Shown one piece after another: positions 34,811-46,680 of a DNA stretch of 64,000 nucleotides; position 1 is the first letter of the stretch; each line of letters opens with the position of its first letter. The stretch is from assembly GCA_010093605.1 (NCBI GenBank), contig MU004188.1, positions 1,312,341 to 1,376,340 of the forward strand, given 5' to 3'. The DNA comes from Lophium mytilinum. Its lineage: Eukaryota > Ascomycota > Dothideomycetes > Mytilinidiales > Mytilinidiaceae. A model generated the notes under the pieces. The model had not been told where the DNA came from, made no database searches, and saw nothing but the letters and a program-made list of their open reading frames with translations. The position numbers were made by a program, and so were the translations under genes.

Positions 34811-37800
34811 CGTGTCGATTGGATTGACTCTTGTCTGGGGAGTTCTTGCATCCAGACCTCCCGGCGTTAGGAAGATCGAGCTACCTCTAATGAATTCCCA
34901 ATACATCCAGATGTGATGAGTAAAAATGGTGACCCTGATGCATACCCCGAAGAGATAACCGGCGTATAGCTCCTGGCACGAATTGTACAAATTATGGGAA
35001 AAGAGACTTGGTTGGATTTCACAAAGGGGTCGAGTCCCTAAGGCAGATCCAGGGTATATATGATCCTGTAAATACCCCGGAGCTTCCAGGTAGACGTTGC
35101 AGCTCAGTAGAAGCAACAAGTTGACCCTTTGGTTCTGGTCCGGCAATTGTTTGTTATTATGGATCCTTTTCCGTCGACATAAAGGGAATGTTGAACACGA
35201 TCGAGTAAGTGAATGCTACCGTATTAACTTAGACACAACTTGAGGAAGCGCGCGAATTGTGTGCGGGATAGCAGCGGAACTGCAAAAGGCCACAGTGGGG
35301 AAGTAGACCCACGTGATATTTGACAAAGGATCGTTGGGCTGGTTGAAAGCTTTGGCTATTGATTAACAGGTGGACAAAGATAACCATGTCCTACTTGGAA
35401 CACAGACCCATAGTAGTACTCTATTTGAACAATCAACATTGCGAATCAGTCCGCCCCGCATACTATATTCCAAGAATCTGGGGTATGGGGTTTCTGGGGA
35501 CGGGACCGGAGCCAAACTGCTCCGAAAGCGATTGAAGATGTAGCCGAGACTTCCGGATTTGTGGTACGCCACATATTTTTCGGAAGATCATTGTCAATGT
35601 GAATGTCAATCAGATGCCATCTGATTACTCACTATATCTGCTGAGTGGCATGCCCGTGCAATACGCTTGCTATATGCTCCGATATGGTTGAACACATTTC
35701 GAAGGTACTTCGCATGCTGTCTTGCCCCGAGCTTTTTGAATAATAGTTTGGGTTTGGGACGCCTAAGCCCAGGAACATCTAGAGTACCTGATGTCTTCAG
35801 ATCCTGCGAATTGGCCATGTACGGACGTAACTGATCTAGACTAGTCATGGCTAGTAGTCGTATCTAAATCTCCAGTTCGTCACTGGGAAGTAAGAGCAGA
35901 TAGTATCAGTAGCCATACAAAACCTTCCAGGGCTTGATCAATCTCACCTTTGAATCGTATTGAGGAATCGTTCGGTTCCATACCTACCCAATGCATATAG
36001 GAACAGCCGACCTAGTGTTAAAGTCGTTGCTCCAAAACAGAGCTCAATAGCCCCATAGCACTCTGTGGATCAAAAAATGCTTCAATGTAAGAAGCTATCA
36101 TGTGGGTTTGATTCACTTTAGTAATTCAACACTGTCTTGACTTGGAAATGCTGGAAGTATGATTAAGATTGCTCACTGAGCCATTGACTTGCGAGTAGTG
36201 TGATATATGATATGAGGTAAAGATGAAATGGGAGCGAAGAAGAGTATTGGCGAGACTATTTACCATGCAGTTTACTGATACTATGAAGTACTCACTATCG
36301 ACATTGTGCTGAGAAATTTGCATGCAACGCAAGATTGATCTCGTCAGACTACTTCGTTCCAAAAGTGGTTCCGAGTCCGGTTCACGCCTTTACATCGATG
36401 CTGTGTCAGAGACCGGCGCCATCATCCACGTCTAGACAATCGAAACCACAAAGAAGTGCTGGTACCCTAAATGGGCGAAAGATTACTGAGTGTAGAGGTT
36501 CAGGACACCAAAGTCTGGGCCATGCAGCATCCTAGTCCCTGAATCTCGACTTGGTTAGCGGTGGCTGCTGCTCAACGGCATGAACGCATGTTCGCCGGCG
36601 AGACATGCTGACACCCACCGATGCCCGGCCCGCACACCATCGCCGGTGGCCCGTTGCCCGCCGACCCCGAGCCGTGGTTGCATCACCACCAGAGGTGTTG
36701 CCATGGTTCGAGGCTAACCGACGGACTGCAATCCACTTCACTTGCACCATTTTAAAAGATCCAAAGAAAGAAACATTCGACTACGCCGCAATCCTGAGCA
36801 GAGTAAATATAGCCTGATCATCAACGGGCGAAGCTGACGCGAAGCTGATGGAGCGTTGCACGGCGTCATCGCTCCCGTAATCTTCGCTGCATTTGGCTGC
36901 GTAATCGATACCAGCTGCAGCGTTGCTCTGCGGAGTGCAGCCGCACTGCCCGTTCGTGCCACACTGCATGAACGCCCTAGCTGCAAGAAGGCTGGACCGC
37001 GGCGGGGGCGGCCAAAATAACAGCAGCTGCATGGAGAGGACTGCCGCCGGACTTTGGGACGTCGACGTTGGTGGTGAGGCCCGGTAGAGCGGGTCGGGCG
37101 CGTATCGGGGTTGGAGGTGGTGTCGACGGACGAGATGCTGCACTTGGCAAGACAGCTGCAGGTGGATGGGAGGGAGGGGTGAGCACGTGGGGTCTGCTGG
37201 CGATCACGGTGTTGGTGTTGAGACTTGATGGCCAGCGCCGTGTTTCGTTTCCCCTCCCCACCACCTCCGTGCTGCAGCCATCGGTTCTTCCGAGAGTGCC
37301 GTGCCTCGTTGAATCCATGAAATGATGAATCACGTACCTGGCGATTTCGAACGGCTGGAGGGAACATCCTCGAAGGCTTCCAGGTGATCGCATGCCCGCC
37401 AGCGGTTGCTAGATGCAGGCGGGGTGATAGTCCAGTGCCTCTATCACGACCCACAACTCTTCTCGCCAAAGACGGGTCGAGTGACGTCTCCAAGGGCCCC
37501 TCAATGCCCCTCAATGCCTTCATCACCTCGGCGCTTCCACGTCCGTGCAGCACAGATCGCGGGCGGCCTCAATCACCTCTCTCCAGCTGTCAGCGTGACC
37601 GTTTCTGCGGCCGGTAGGGCCGGGACGCTCGCGGCTCGTTGGCCGAGGAGTACTCGCCATGGAAGCGAGGGAGGGCAGCAGAAGCGGATGGCTGGAATGC
37701 GAAGGGTGCGAAGCGCGGTGGCTGGGATGGGGGCTGGGAACGAGGGGTTGAGGGTGCATGTTGCAGCGTCAATGAGGAGCAGATGAGGGGCTGCGTTTCT

Positions 37801-40353
37801 GGGGCGAGTGGGCTGTGAATGGCCCAGTGTGAGGTTGCCTGCATGAAGCATGACGACTAAAGGTGCCGATGAAACAGTGTGCCAATGAGACGACGGGCTG
37901 GAACGCCGGAATAGGTCACCGGCGCAGCTTCAACTGTGCGAGGAACAAGTGCTGTGCGACCATGTCCACGGCCGTGATAGGCGCTGCGTTGAGTGAATTG
38001 ATCGAGAGGGACTCCGGACTGGACTCCTCGGCCCGAGCGAGACTCCTCCTCTGTGGCTGGAATGCAAGCATTGCTTCCTTTTCGTAGTCATCTGCCATAT
38101 CTTTCTCTGCACGATCTAGAGCCGCCGAATCACAGCCTTGTTCAACGCGTTGCCCTTGGTCAGCTCGTGCTCGCCGGCGCTGTGCCCCAGGGGTAGTGGC
38201 AGAGCAGACACTCTACTGCAACACCATCCCTGAGTGCAAGATATCTTTGGCAAGTAAGCAGCTCAGCAACTCCACACCTCTGCACCGCAGGCAGCAGCAT
38301 CTCCTGTAAGGGCGGCATCAGCACACCCATTCGCCATTCACTGACGGCCTGCTGTGCCACACTCATCTATCCATCTCGTCCCATCATCCATGGTCAAACC
38401 ATGGCATCTCGAGATTAACAGGTACCCAATAACCCTCCACCGGATCGCCAAGCCACCTGTCATCCCATTCAATTGGGTCACCCAATATCAGGCTTCCTCC
38501 ACCGCGTGCATAAGACGCAGGCAATATAGATTCGATTTATCGAGAGGCAATAATAATGAGCCACAAATACATCCACGCACCAGTAGCATACAACCCTCCA
38601 GCCATCACACTGTAGTCCAGCCTTGCCCCCAGTCCCACAGCATCAAGTATAGCTGTCATGTGCAATGCCCTCAACACCCAGAACATCACGAACCCAGACT
38701 CCGTTGGCCGAAAAGAAGCCGCGCACCACTCCAAGCAAAATGATACTGAGACCGCCGAAGAGGCAAACCATGAATCACAGATCCGCACGCCGTACCGCAA
38801 GTGCCTCATTGGCAACCCACCTCACCAACGTTTCTCCCGCCCAAAGCCTCGGGTTCCAGTCAGACGTCTCTCCTGAAACCCCGTCCACCACCAGCCGCCT
38901 CGCCCATGCCCGACGTCCAAAACCCCTCAAAGTCAAAGAAAGGAAACCCCACAACAGCACAAGCAAGACCCCTGATCCGGAATCCCTCAATTGCCTACGG
39001 ACAACGGGTGCCGCCACACTCCGTGTACAGAGAGCAGCAGCAATCCCAGCCCATTCCTATCTCAAGACGACCACCGCTGACCACCCACACCTCGCAAACC
39101 CGGCGTGAACCGCCCGTCCCCCAACACCGCCTAGCCGCCAATTCATCCCCCCATCACAATCTCTGCTTTTTCCTTCCCGCCCTTCCACGCAGCCAGCAGC
39201 CACCTTCCATGCTTCCCACGCGGGCGGCCACATGCACATCCGCACATCACCGTTCGCCCAACCCTAGGCATGTTCCATTTTTCTAAGCGCGCAGCCCAAT
39301 CACTCGCAGGGTCAGGGTAGCCGTGCCGTCTCTGTTGTTTCTCCACGGGCGCTTCGCCAGTGCTGGGATTGGTTGCCGCCCGCCCTTCTTCATTGTGACG
39401 GAGAGTGTTTCATGTGATGCCTAGAATGTTGTTGCCTAGATCTCTGTTAGAAGGACGGGATAGTTGGGCGAAGGCAAAACTCCTATCGCGAGTCGTGGGA
39501 ACTCCTGTGTTTCACGGACTTGGGGGGCGGCAAAAAAGGCGGCAGGGGCTCGCCACACACACAGAAAAAAGCAAACTCTAATGCGAGTCACATTTTGCGA
39601 TTCCGCCGATGGTGGGAATAGAGCGATATAGTAGTAGTAGTAGTAGTAGAAGTAGTAGCAGATCACGTTCACAGCCCAACACCACACATGAAAGACGAGA
39701 TAATCGAAGCGGATATAAAGGTATGTCATAATTTTAGCCTCGCGGCTACTAGAATCGATCAGACCGTAGCCCAACCAACCCAGATAATCTAAGGGTAATA
39801 TAAAGACGCAAAAAATATGAATCGCTAGAACCAGTCTGAACGACATCGACGGGAAAAGATAGGAATGGAGGGGGGCTTGGATATAGATGGATCGACTCCG
39901 TTCAACACACAAACTTTTTCCGATTTGAAAAATTTCCCAATGCAGTCGCTCAAAATGATGACTCGAGTGAAAAGAGAGAGATAGAGAGAGAGAAACCCCA
40001 AGAAACCCAATTTGCAAAAGCCTAATAAAGTGATGTTTAAGGTGACCGGCTTAGAGAAGCACACCGCCATGCCGACCAAAGATCAAAACCCAGCCCAATG
40101 CAATGATAGTTGCTTTCCAGTCTCTTTGAGTTTCCCATGTTTCCTTCCCAGTAGTAGTACAGTCCCCCGATCGTGAAATTCCAGTGTGAAAGTAAGATGC
40201 ATGCATGAATCAATTACAATTAAAAGCAGAAATGAAATGGGTATTCCGCGAGCAAGCAAGCAGACAAGCCTGACAAAGATGAGGAAATTGCATGAAACAG
40301 AAAATCAAGTCGCACTTAAACTGACTGGTCCTGCGCAAGCCAGGCAGGACGGT
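34811..40353. other. 5.5-kb gene-poor region
   Basis: The first kilobase is the Zn2Cys6 promoter side. From about 36.5 to 39.3 kb the DNA is GC-rich with overlapping frames on all strands (up to 271 codons) and no recognisable domain. The best candidate for hidden coding is 38658-39286 (+), where two overlapping frames with C-ending codons occur. A (TAG)n microsatellite lies at about 39630-39660 and a (GA)n-like run near 39975-39995, both in the presumed 3' region of the 40354 gene. Confidence 0.4.
39630..39660. repeat. TAG trinucleotide microsatellite
   Basis: A run of about nine GTA/TAG triplets, one interrupted by GAA, lies about 700 bp beyond the stop of the minus-strand gene. A simple-sequence repeat with no coding role. 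Confidence 0.8.
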
Positions 40354-41589
40354 CTAAGCCGAAGGGTATCGGAGGATGTCGTCGCAGTTGGCGTCGAAGC
40401 GCATGCTCCAGAGGCGCATGCCGGTCATAAGTTTCTCGGTCTTCTCGAGCTCGCGGTCGCGCCCGAAGATGGAGTCGACAAACTCGCAGCCGCTGTTCTT
40501 GCCCATGGTCACGGGCTTCTTCTCGCCCGTCTCCTTCTTGGCCGCCTTCCACATGTACTCTTCGCACACCTTGAGTAGCTTGGCGAACCGGATCCAGAGG
40601 CGCTCGCCACTCTCGAGGAAGTCCTCCACCATCTCGCGGTTCTCAGTCTTGCGGATCTTAGTCATGCACTCTTCCGCGCGCTTGACCTTGCCGGCGAGTT
40701 GGATGAGCAGGAGCCAGAGCTCGCCAGCGATTTCGGAGAGAGGCGTGCTAGGTCCGTGGTGGAAGACAGTCCAGTCGTAGATCCACTTGCCAAGGGAGTT
40801 GGCGTCGAAAACGCTGCCGAGCAGCATGATCGGCTCTTCGGTCGGATCCCAGTTCTTGTACGAGTAGCCAGCTGGAATGCCCGCTCGACGCGCGTCCTCT
40901 TCAGTTGCCCGCGGAGTCGCCTTCGCAGTCGATGGGCGCTTCGGAGTGGGCGGCTGAGGTCGGCTTGAGTGAGACGCACGACGGGGTCGGGAACGCGATG
41001 TGGGCTCTGCCTCGGTGTAGATTGGGACCTGATCGTGATAATAGTGATCAGTACTGCGCCCGTAGCTCTGATATCGTGCGTACGGTTCGTACGGAGGCGG
41101 AGGGGTGTCGTAGACGTTGCTGTCGTAGACGTAGCCGCGACCATCGTCGAAGACGTGCGTCGTGTGCGCGTATCGCGAGTGCGAGGGACGGCGTTGTTTG
41201 GATTCGCGCGAGGATCGGTGCATTGAGGGCAACCCGTCCATATCGCGGTAATGCCGACTTTTGGTTCGAGTATAGTCGAAATTACTTACATAGTCGGGGT
41301 TGCGCTGCGGCGTCGGTTGCGAGGCAAAGTATCGCGGCGCCGAGTAGCCTGGGAAGTACTGAGGCGCACCGCGAGTCGATGTGTAGGCGTAGGCTGGCGG
41401 CTCCTGCTGGCTGGATCGTCGCGCGTGGGTCTTTGGGGAGCCTCGAGGCGACGGCGTCGCGGTGTTCGCAGCGTATCGAGGCGAGTAGTAGCCGTGTGTC
41501 CCCGGCGAAGGCGATACAGGCGGCGTTCGAATGTAGTCGTAAGGCATGTAGCCCGGAGGGGGCGTTGGGTATGTTGGGTGGAAATTCAT
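40354..41589 (-). CDS. Tyr/Pro-rich protein with conserved fungal C-terminal domain
   Basis: A single exon of 411 residues from the ATG at 41589 (MNFHPTYPTPPPGYMPYDY). The frame can open further only from a GTG. Residues 1-225 are low-complexity, rich in Tyr, Pro, Ser and Arg, with basic patches (RSSRESKQRRPSH); they are presumably disordered. Residues ~230-411 are well ordered and look conserved among filamentous ascomycetes: IPAGYSYKNWDPTEEPIMLL, then LGKWIYDWTVFHHG, ELWLLLIQLAGKVKRAEEC, LWIRFAKLLKVCEEYMWKAA and FGRDRELEKTEKLMTGMRLW. I know no function for this domain; automated annotation often gives such proteins misleading cell-wall names because of the proline-rich part. A GTAAGT inside the frame near 41289 could be a short optional intron, but the frame is open through it. 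Confidence 0.75.
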   Translation of the reverse strand: MNFHPTYPTPPPGYMPYDYIRTPPVSPSPGTHGYYSPRYAANTATPSPRGSPKTHARRSSQQEPPAYAYTSTRGAPQYFPGYSAPRYFASQPTPQRNPDYVSNFDYTRTKSRHYRDMDGLPSMHRSSRESKQRRPSHSRYAHTTHVFDDGRGYVYDSNVYDTPPPPYEPYARYQSYGRSTDHYYHDQVPIYTEAEPTSRSRPRRASHSSRPQPPTPKRPSTAKATPRATEEDARRAGIPAGYSYKNWDPTEEPIMLLGSVFDANSLGKWIYDWTVFHHGPSTPLSEIAGELWLLLIQLAGKVKRAEECMTKIRKTENREMVEDFLESGERLWIRFAKLLKVCEEYMWKAAKKETGEKKPVTMGKNSGCEFVDSIFGRDRELEKTEKLMTGMRLWSMRFDANCDDILRYPSA

Positions 41590-44500
41590 GTGGGCGAGCG
41601 GCACGGGCGGCGCCAGCGGAAATGGGACTGCGGAAGTCGATACGGCGAGGACGTGAGGGTGAGGAGAGCGGACTCAGGCAGGAGCCTGTTCACCGTGGCG
41701 ACTGCAAACCGTGGGTGTGCAGTTGGGCGGCGGACGATGTGAGGGTGGAGGTGGGTGGTTCTGCGGAGGAAGAAAGGGAAAACTGGTTCTTGACTCCGCA
41801 CATTTGTTGTTTGGTTCTGGCTGGATTCGAAGCGTATAGAAGGATCCGTGATAGAATCCTGTGGTCGTGGTGTTTTGCGGTGCCGGTGCTTGATAATCGT
41901 GGTGGAGGTGGTGGGCAACGGGCGCGGGAGTTGGGCACAAGGCCCTAATATGTAGTCCCCCAGTGGGCTCCGGTTAGCGCAAATGGGTGCCAGGAAAGCC
42001 CAGCCGCTGCCCCCCGTCGCGGGCTGCTCGACCCAAGCCACACCTTCACCGCACCTGGCACCCCCCCTGGCCCGATCGAAAATGAGCTAATCTCGCAGGG
42101 TGACTCAAAAGGGCTCTATTCGGGGGCGGCGCAGTCGCTGGGTGCAGTCAGAGCGGCAGCGATTCGACTCAGCGCGGGCCGGAAGCGAGATGCGAGCAGA
42201 GAGCCTCTTCGCAGGACTGGGACAGGCTCCCGAGATGGCGACAGATACGGCAGCCTGACGAGGAATTACAATTATACGACTCCGTACTCCTGGTTGCCTG
42301 GTGCCATGTCTGTCACGCCTGCCGTCTGTCGCAGTCACGCCTCACGTCTGTCACCACGGTCGCTGTCGCTGTTACGCTGTTTATTATCCTCGAGTCTTGC
42401 TATTACGGTCCTGCTGGTACCGTCACTTGCGCCCCGTACCTCCGTAATGCTGCCATTCCAGTTCCAGACTGTTTATATCCGCCGGCCGCCGAAGCGTCGT
42501 GGAAGGCGGCCGATTCGTCTGGATGCTTTGTCCCACCCCGTCAGCGTCGCACCGTGTCGCCGAACGGCTTTCTGTGCCACTTCCGCGATATTGACCAGCG
42601 GCGAGCGATTCATGCCGTTTTCTCTGCGCGCGGCGAGACCTCCCCTCAGTCTGTGCGCTCTCAGGAACGGGGTGAATACAAGGAACAAGTCCCAAGCGGC
42701 GCCCACCCAGCACTCGCCTTCCCTTCCAGCCTGTCCATCCGCTCCCGCTGCTCTGGCTGAAGGTTCACTCTCTGGTCCGCGCTGCATTGCATCCTCCTTC
42801 AGTCTAGTACCCAAGTCTGCGTGGCTCCGGCCGCGGCGGAGACGATTGGGTGCTGGCCACTCGCCGGACGACGACGACGCCTCTCAGCTGTCTTGGGCCG
42901 CTCAAAGCAGCCGCTACGCCTGCGGGCGATGCAGCGATGCGACAACTGCCAACGGAGGGCCCACTGCGCAGGACGACGAGGCTGGTGTCGCGCATGAGAG
43001 TCGCGGCGGCGGCGTTTTGAGAGTCGTGGGCTCCATCCGAAACACTGGGACGCGATGGCGCTCCCAAGCTCAACGGGCCAATTTGCACAGACGGGAAGCC
43101 TGGGGCGCCCTGCCACCGTTTGCGCTGAGCCGCACTCTGTTTCGATGCGGCTCGCTTGGTACGTACGAGTCCCTCATTTCCGTGGGTGAAAATTTTTCGC
43201 TGCCTGTCTCACAAGTCACTGTTTTCATGCCGTCGCTTTACCGCAACTCTGCCCTCGTCGAGTGCCGTCTCGTCCAGCAAGCCCTCCCTCTGGCCGGCAA
43301 AGATAGTGCTGTCTCCTGCTGCGAAAAGGGCCCACTGCGCGCGGCGGGTAGTGCATACGCACGGCGTTGATTCGCGCTGCTTCACTGTCTGCAGCTGGCC
43401 AACGCAGCGCACGCACGCTGCTGCAGGGATTCGATCTCCCGCTGGGCGCCCCTTCTATCCTGAAAGGAGGAATATTGAACCGCATTGCAGGATACCGGCC
43501 GTCTGACTGGGCACTCGGACGGCCTTGGCCCACTGGACATTCACTCCGCCGGTGCTAGCGGGCCCCTAACGCCTCTCTAGCGTCTCTTCCTCTATCCCAC
43601 ATGCACTGGAGACGCACTGTAAATCTTGGCGCCCACACGAATATTGACCGTCTCCCCCTTTTCCAGCATCATCATTGGCCTAACCGGACGAAAAGGCCAG
43701 TGGCGTCGCACGGGGGAGTACTTGTCTCTTCCGCACCGCGATGCCCACTGTAACCAAGCTGGCGGATACTCACCGATACTCAACACCCTCGACGCTCGCT
43801 CACCAGCGCGCCGACAACTCATCCAGCGCGCTCCTTCGAAGTCACCACAGCCTGCGTTCGTCACCTGTTTGCTGCACCCACTGTATCAGGCCAGGATTCC
43901 GCTGTCGGTATCAGCGAATAGCGCCCTACCAGACGCAATGACGCAGTTCACAGGTCGGACGTCTGCACAGTCCGACAGGCTGCGTCGACGGCGGATGATC
44001 CGGGAGGCCACGTTTGCCCGGCGACTCCTGCAGGCCTGCCAGGCTGAGAGCTGCATCCCACCGCTAGCTGCGTGCGTGTGTCGTTTGCAGTGCCCAAAAT
44101 ATCCAGCAACGTCGAATTAAACCTGAGACTGTCTTCGGCGTCCACGAGCTGGCTGTGGCGCAGCGTCCCATGACTCATCTAGCACGTATCATCCAGGTCA
44201 CGTGCGCTGCCTTACTGCAACTCCATTGGGAAGTTCGAGATGCTCACGGTGGCGACATGGCGTAAGCCGGGGGCAACACCACTCTGTCGCCGTATCCCGA
44301 CTTCAAAGTGGCCACAACTCCTCGCAATTCTCACGGATCGCCCTATACCGGCCTCTCGAAGGCCGGCCCTGCAAGGCTCCCGCCGACATCCAGTCGAAAG
44401 CAAACGCGCAGGCAGCCAAAGAAACCACGTAACCGCAGTCCGACCACGCCATTCGACTGGAATCAAAACATCGGCATCGAATCACACCCTCGCGCCGACT

Positions 44501-46680
44501 TCGATCGCTTCTCCGTCGCAATGACTCCGCCACTCCCCTTCGACGAGTGCGAAATTCGACCCGGTGACCTCCTCTGTCGCAAGCATCATTCCGTCGAGCA
44601 TTTGCTCATCGACGCATCAAAGAGGCAAACGATGAGAGCACTATGGACAGTGACGTCCTTTCGGTCTATATCGCCCGTCGGACTCATACATGTGACGCTT
44701 TGAGTCATTGTCGCCGTTTCAAGGGCAGCCTGGTCAAGAGTTTCGGTCGCTTCAGCGCAGAGGCATGCTGAAGAAACTCGGGATATCGAAGAAGCGATGT
44801 CGAAGTGTCTCTTCTGTGATGTCAGCCTTCGAGCAGGCCGTAGCCCATTGCGCTTCGGACAACATACAGCCGCAGCGCGGAACATTGACTCATAGTTGAC
44901 GTGGCTATTTTCACAGCCTCGACACGTTGGATGCCTTCTTCATTGTCAATATTCTGATATCTATTTTTCCAGTATCAAAAACCCCATACTTTCAAAACAG
45001 TCCACAGTAAGTTCCGCGACACTCCTAATCCACCTAATCCACCAGACCCCCACCGCACCATGGCTCATCTGTATCTCCCATCCATCCATGATCCCGGCTT
45101 CCACTAGGCCCGTCCGCCCTATCTCATTCCAGTCTTCTTTAGTCTGCTCCTTCGTCCTGGGTCGTATTCTCAAGCCCCACCGCCCGTGCTCGTGAGAGCT
45201 AGATCCATATATGGGCCCAAACGGGCTATAGTACCAGCACTCCCCCGCATGAGGACTTCTTCACCGCTGCTGCTGCCTAGCGTTGATATCGCTCCCCCTA
45301 CGCTGGGATCCTCCTGCTTATTTTTCGGCACACAAAGATGTTGGTCATCATCTCGAATTAATTCCCGATTTGCTCGCATTAGCCGCATTTCTGGGATCGG
45401 TGATCCAGGATGTGTGCCCGGAGGAAAGACGCATATCGTCTAAGATCGCTAACTTGATAGGTATGTGTTTCAGCTGAGTCGTGGGTTGTGGAGGCTTCGC
45501 TTCGCTGTTCTGCTCTGGAATCAGGATTTGAGAGCGAAAATCGGACGAGGCGCGGCCGCGGAGCCCTGTAGTATGGCTCTTTTCTACTAGCCGCAGCTTG
45601 GGGATCCGCTAGCAACTATCAAGTCCAAATAGTCCGTCGCTTTCTTCGAGGCGGTTAACTAGGTAAAGACTTTCACAGATGCGTTGTTCAACGAGCCTGT
45701 TAGATTCTTTGTAGTCACAAGAAGAATGAAATCGTCTATGGCAATCAGCCGTCACTAACTTCGTTTTTCTACATAGTAAAAACAGCATCTCTTCTCTGTT
45801 TCCTACGTTTCCTACGTCGCAATCTAGAGTCTCGAGTTCAAAACTACATATGCATCTCAAGTGAAATGCCTCATAGCGCTTCCTATAGTCTGCTATCCTC
45901 TACATATCCCACTATGACTTCTCTGAGTCATTACGTTCTTCTTTTCGAAGACATCGATTCTCTATAAGTCCTCCCGATAATATCACTTGCTTCATAGCAT
46001 GGCAACCTTTCCCAACATACTATGTGTGTAATAGTACAGGAGTTTATTGTGTAGTGGCTGAGACGCCGGCGTACTGTGCCAGGAAAAAGTCTCCTTTTAC
46101 CTTATATTATCGCTTGTGGTGTGCCCTAACGTACATACTAACTAATAGAATCTGGGAGCAACGGGCCAAATCTTCACGCTGTGTAAGTATTTCCACCGTG
46201 GCCCGAGGTAGCCCAGCAATGTAGTAGGTACATCAAAGTAACAGGTGTGAACCTCCTTTCTTGCAGCGCTCCAAGCGGCATCAAAGTAGTGCCACAAAAC
46301 CCGTATCCTATCAGTATAAGCCTACTCGGTCAATTAGAGTCTCTGCAGTCCTCACAAATTCATCTTGATGCTCTCCAGCATAAAGGAGGCCTACGAAGGT
46401 GCCAGAAATTCTCGATCAATTCACCATATCCCGCCCATTGCTGACGCTAAGTCATCCGCCTTGAATCGCGAAGGGCTCGCTGGCTATAAAGTCCACCCTG
46501 AACAGAGGCTGCTGGCTCTCAATCCTACCTACCTCACAACCTCACAGCCCACACCTCGATTCTCGGCACAAATTACTTCCAGGCTCTACCCATTACATCA
46601 CGGAGCACCAACACCTACTCTAAATACCTAAACACAATTCAAACACCCAATTCAGGCATACAACCAACATCAGAGCCACA
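41590..46680. other. 5.1-kb gene-poor region
   Basis: GC-rich from 41.6 to 44.9 kb, then more AT-rich to 46.68 kb. Many overlapping frames occur (one of 358 codons at 42294-43370, +) with Arg/Ser/Ala-rich translations, no domain and no consistent codon bias. The right end has CA-rich leader sequence running into the ATG at 46681. No repeat shared with other parts of the window was noticed. Confidence 0.4.

Noticed and set aside
34811-35146. 112-codon N-terminal extension of the second Zn2Cys6 factor
   Set aside because: Hydrophobic and unlike the family; the ATG at 34810 places the zinc cluster near the N terminus as usual.
36738-37553. 271-codon minus-strand frame
   Set aside because: Overlaps other frames on both strands, low-complexity translation, no family signal.
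42294-43370. 358-codon plus-strand frame
   Set aside because: Arg/Ser/Ala-rich, no conserved motif, erratic third-position use; consistent with chance in GC-rich DNA.
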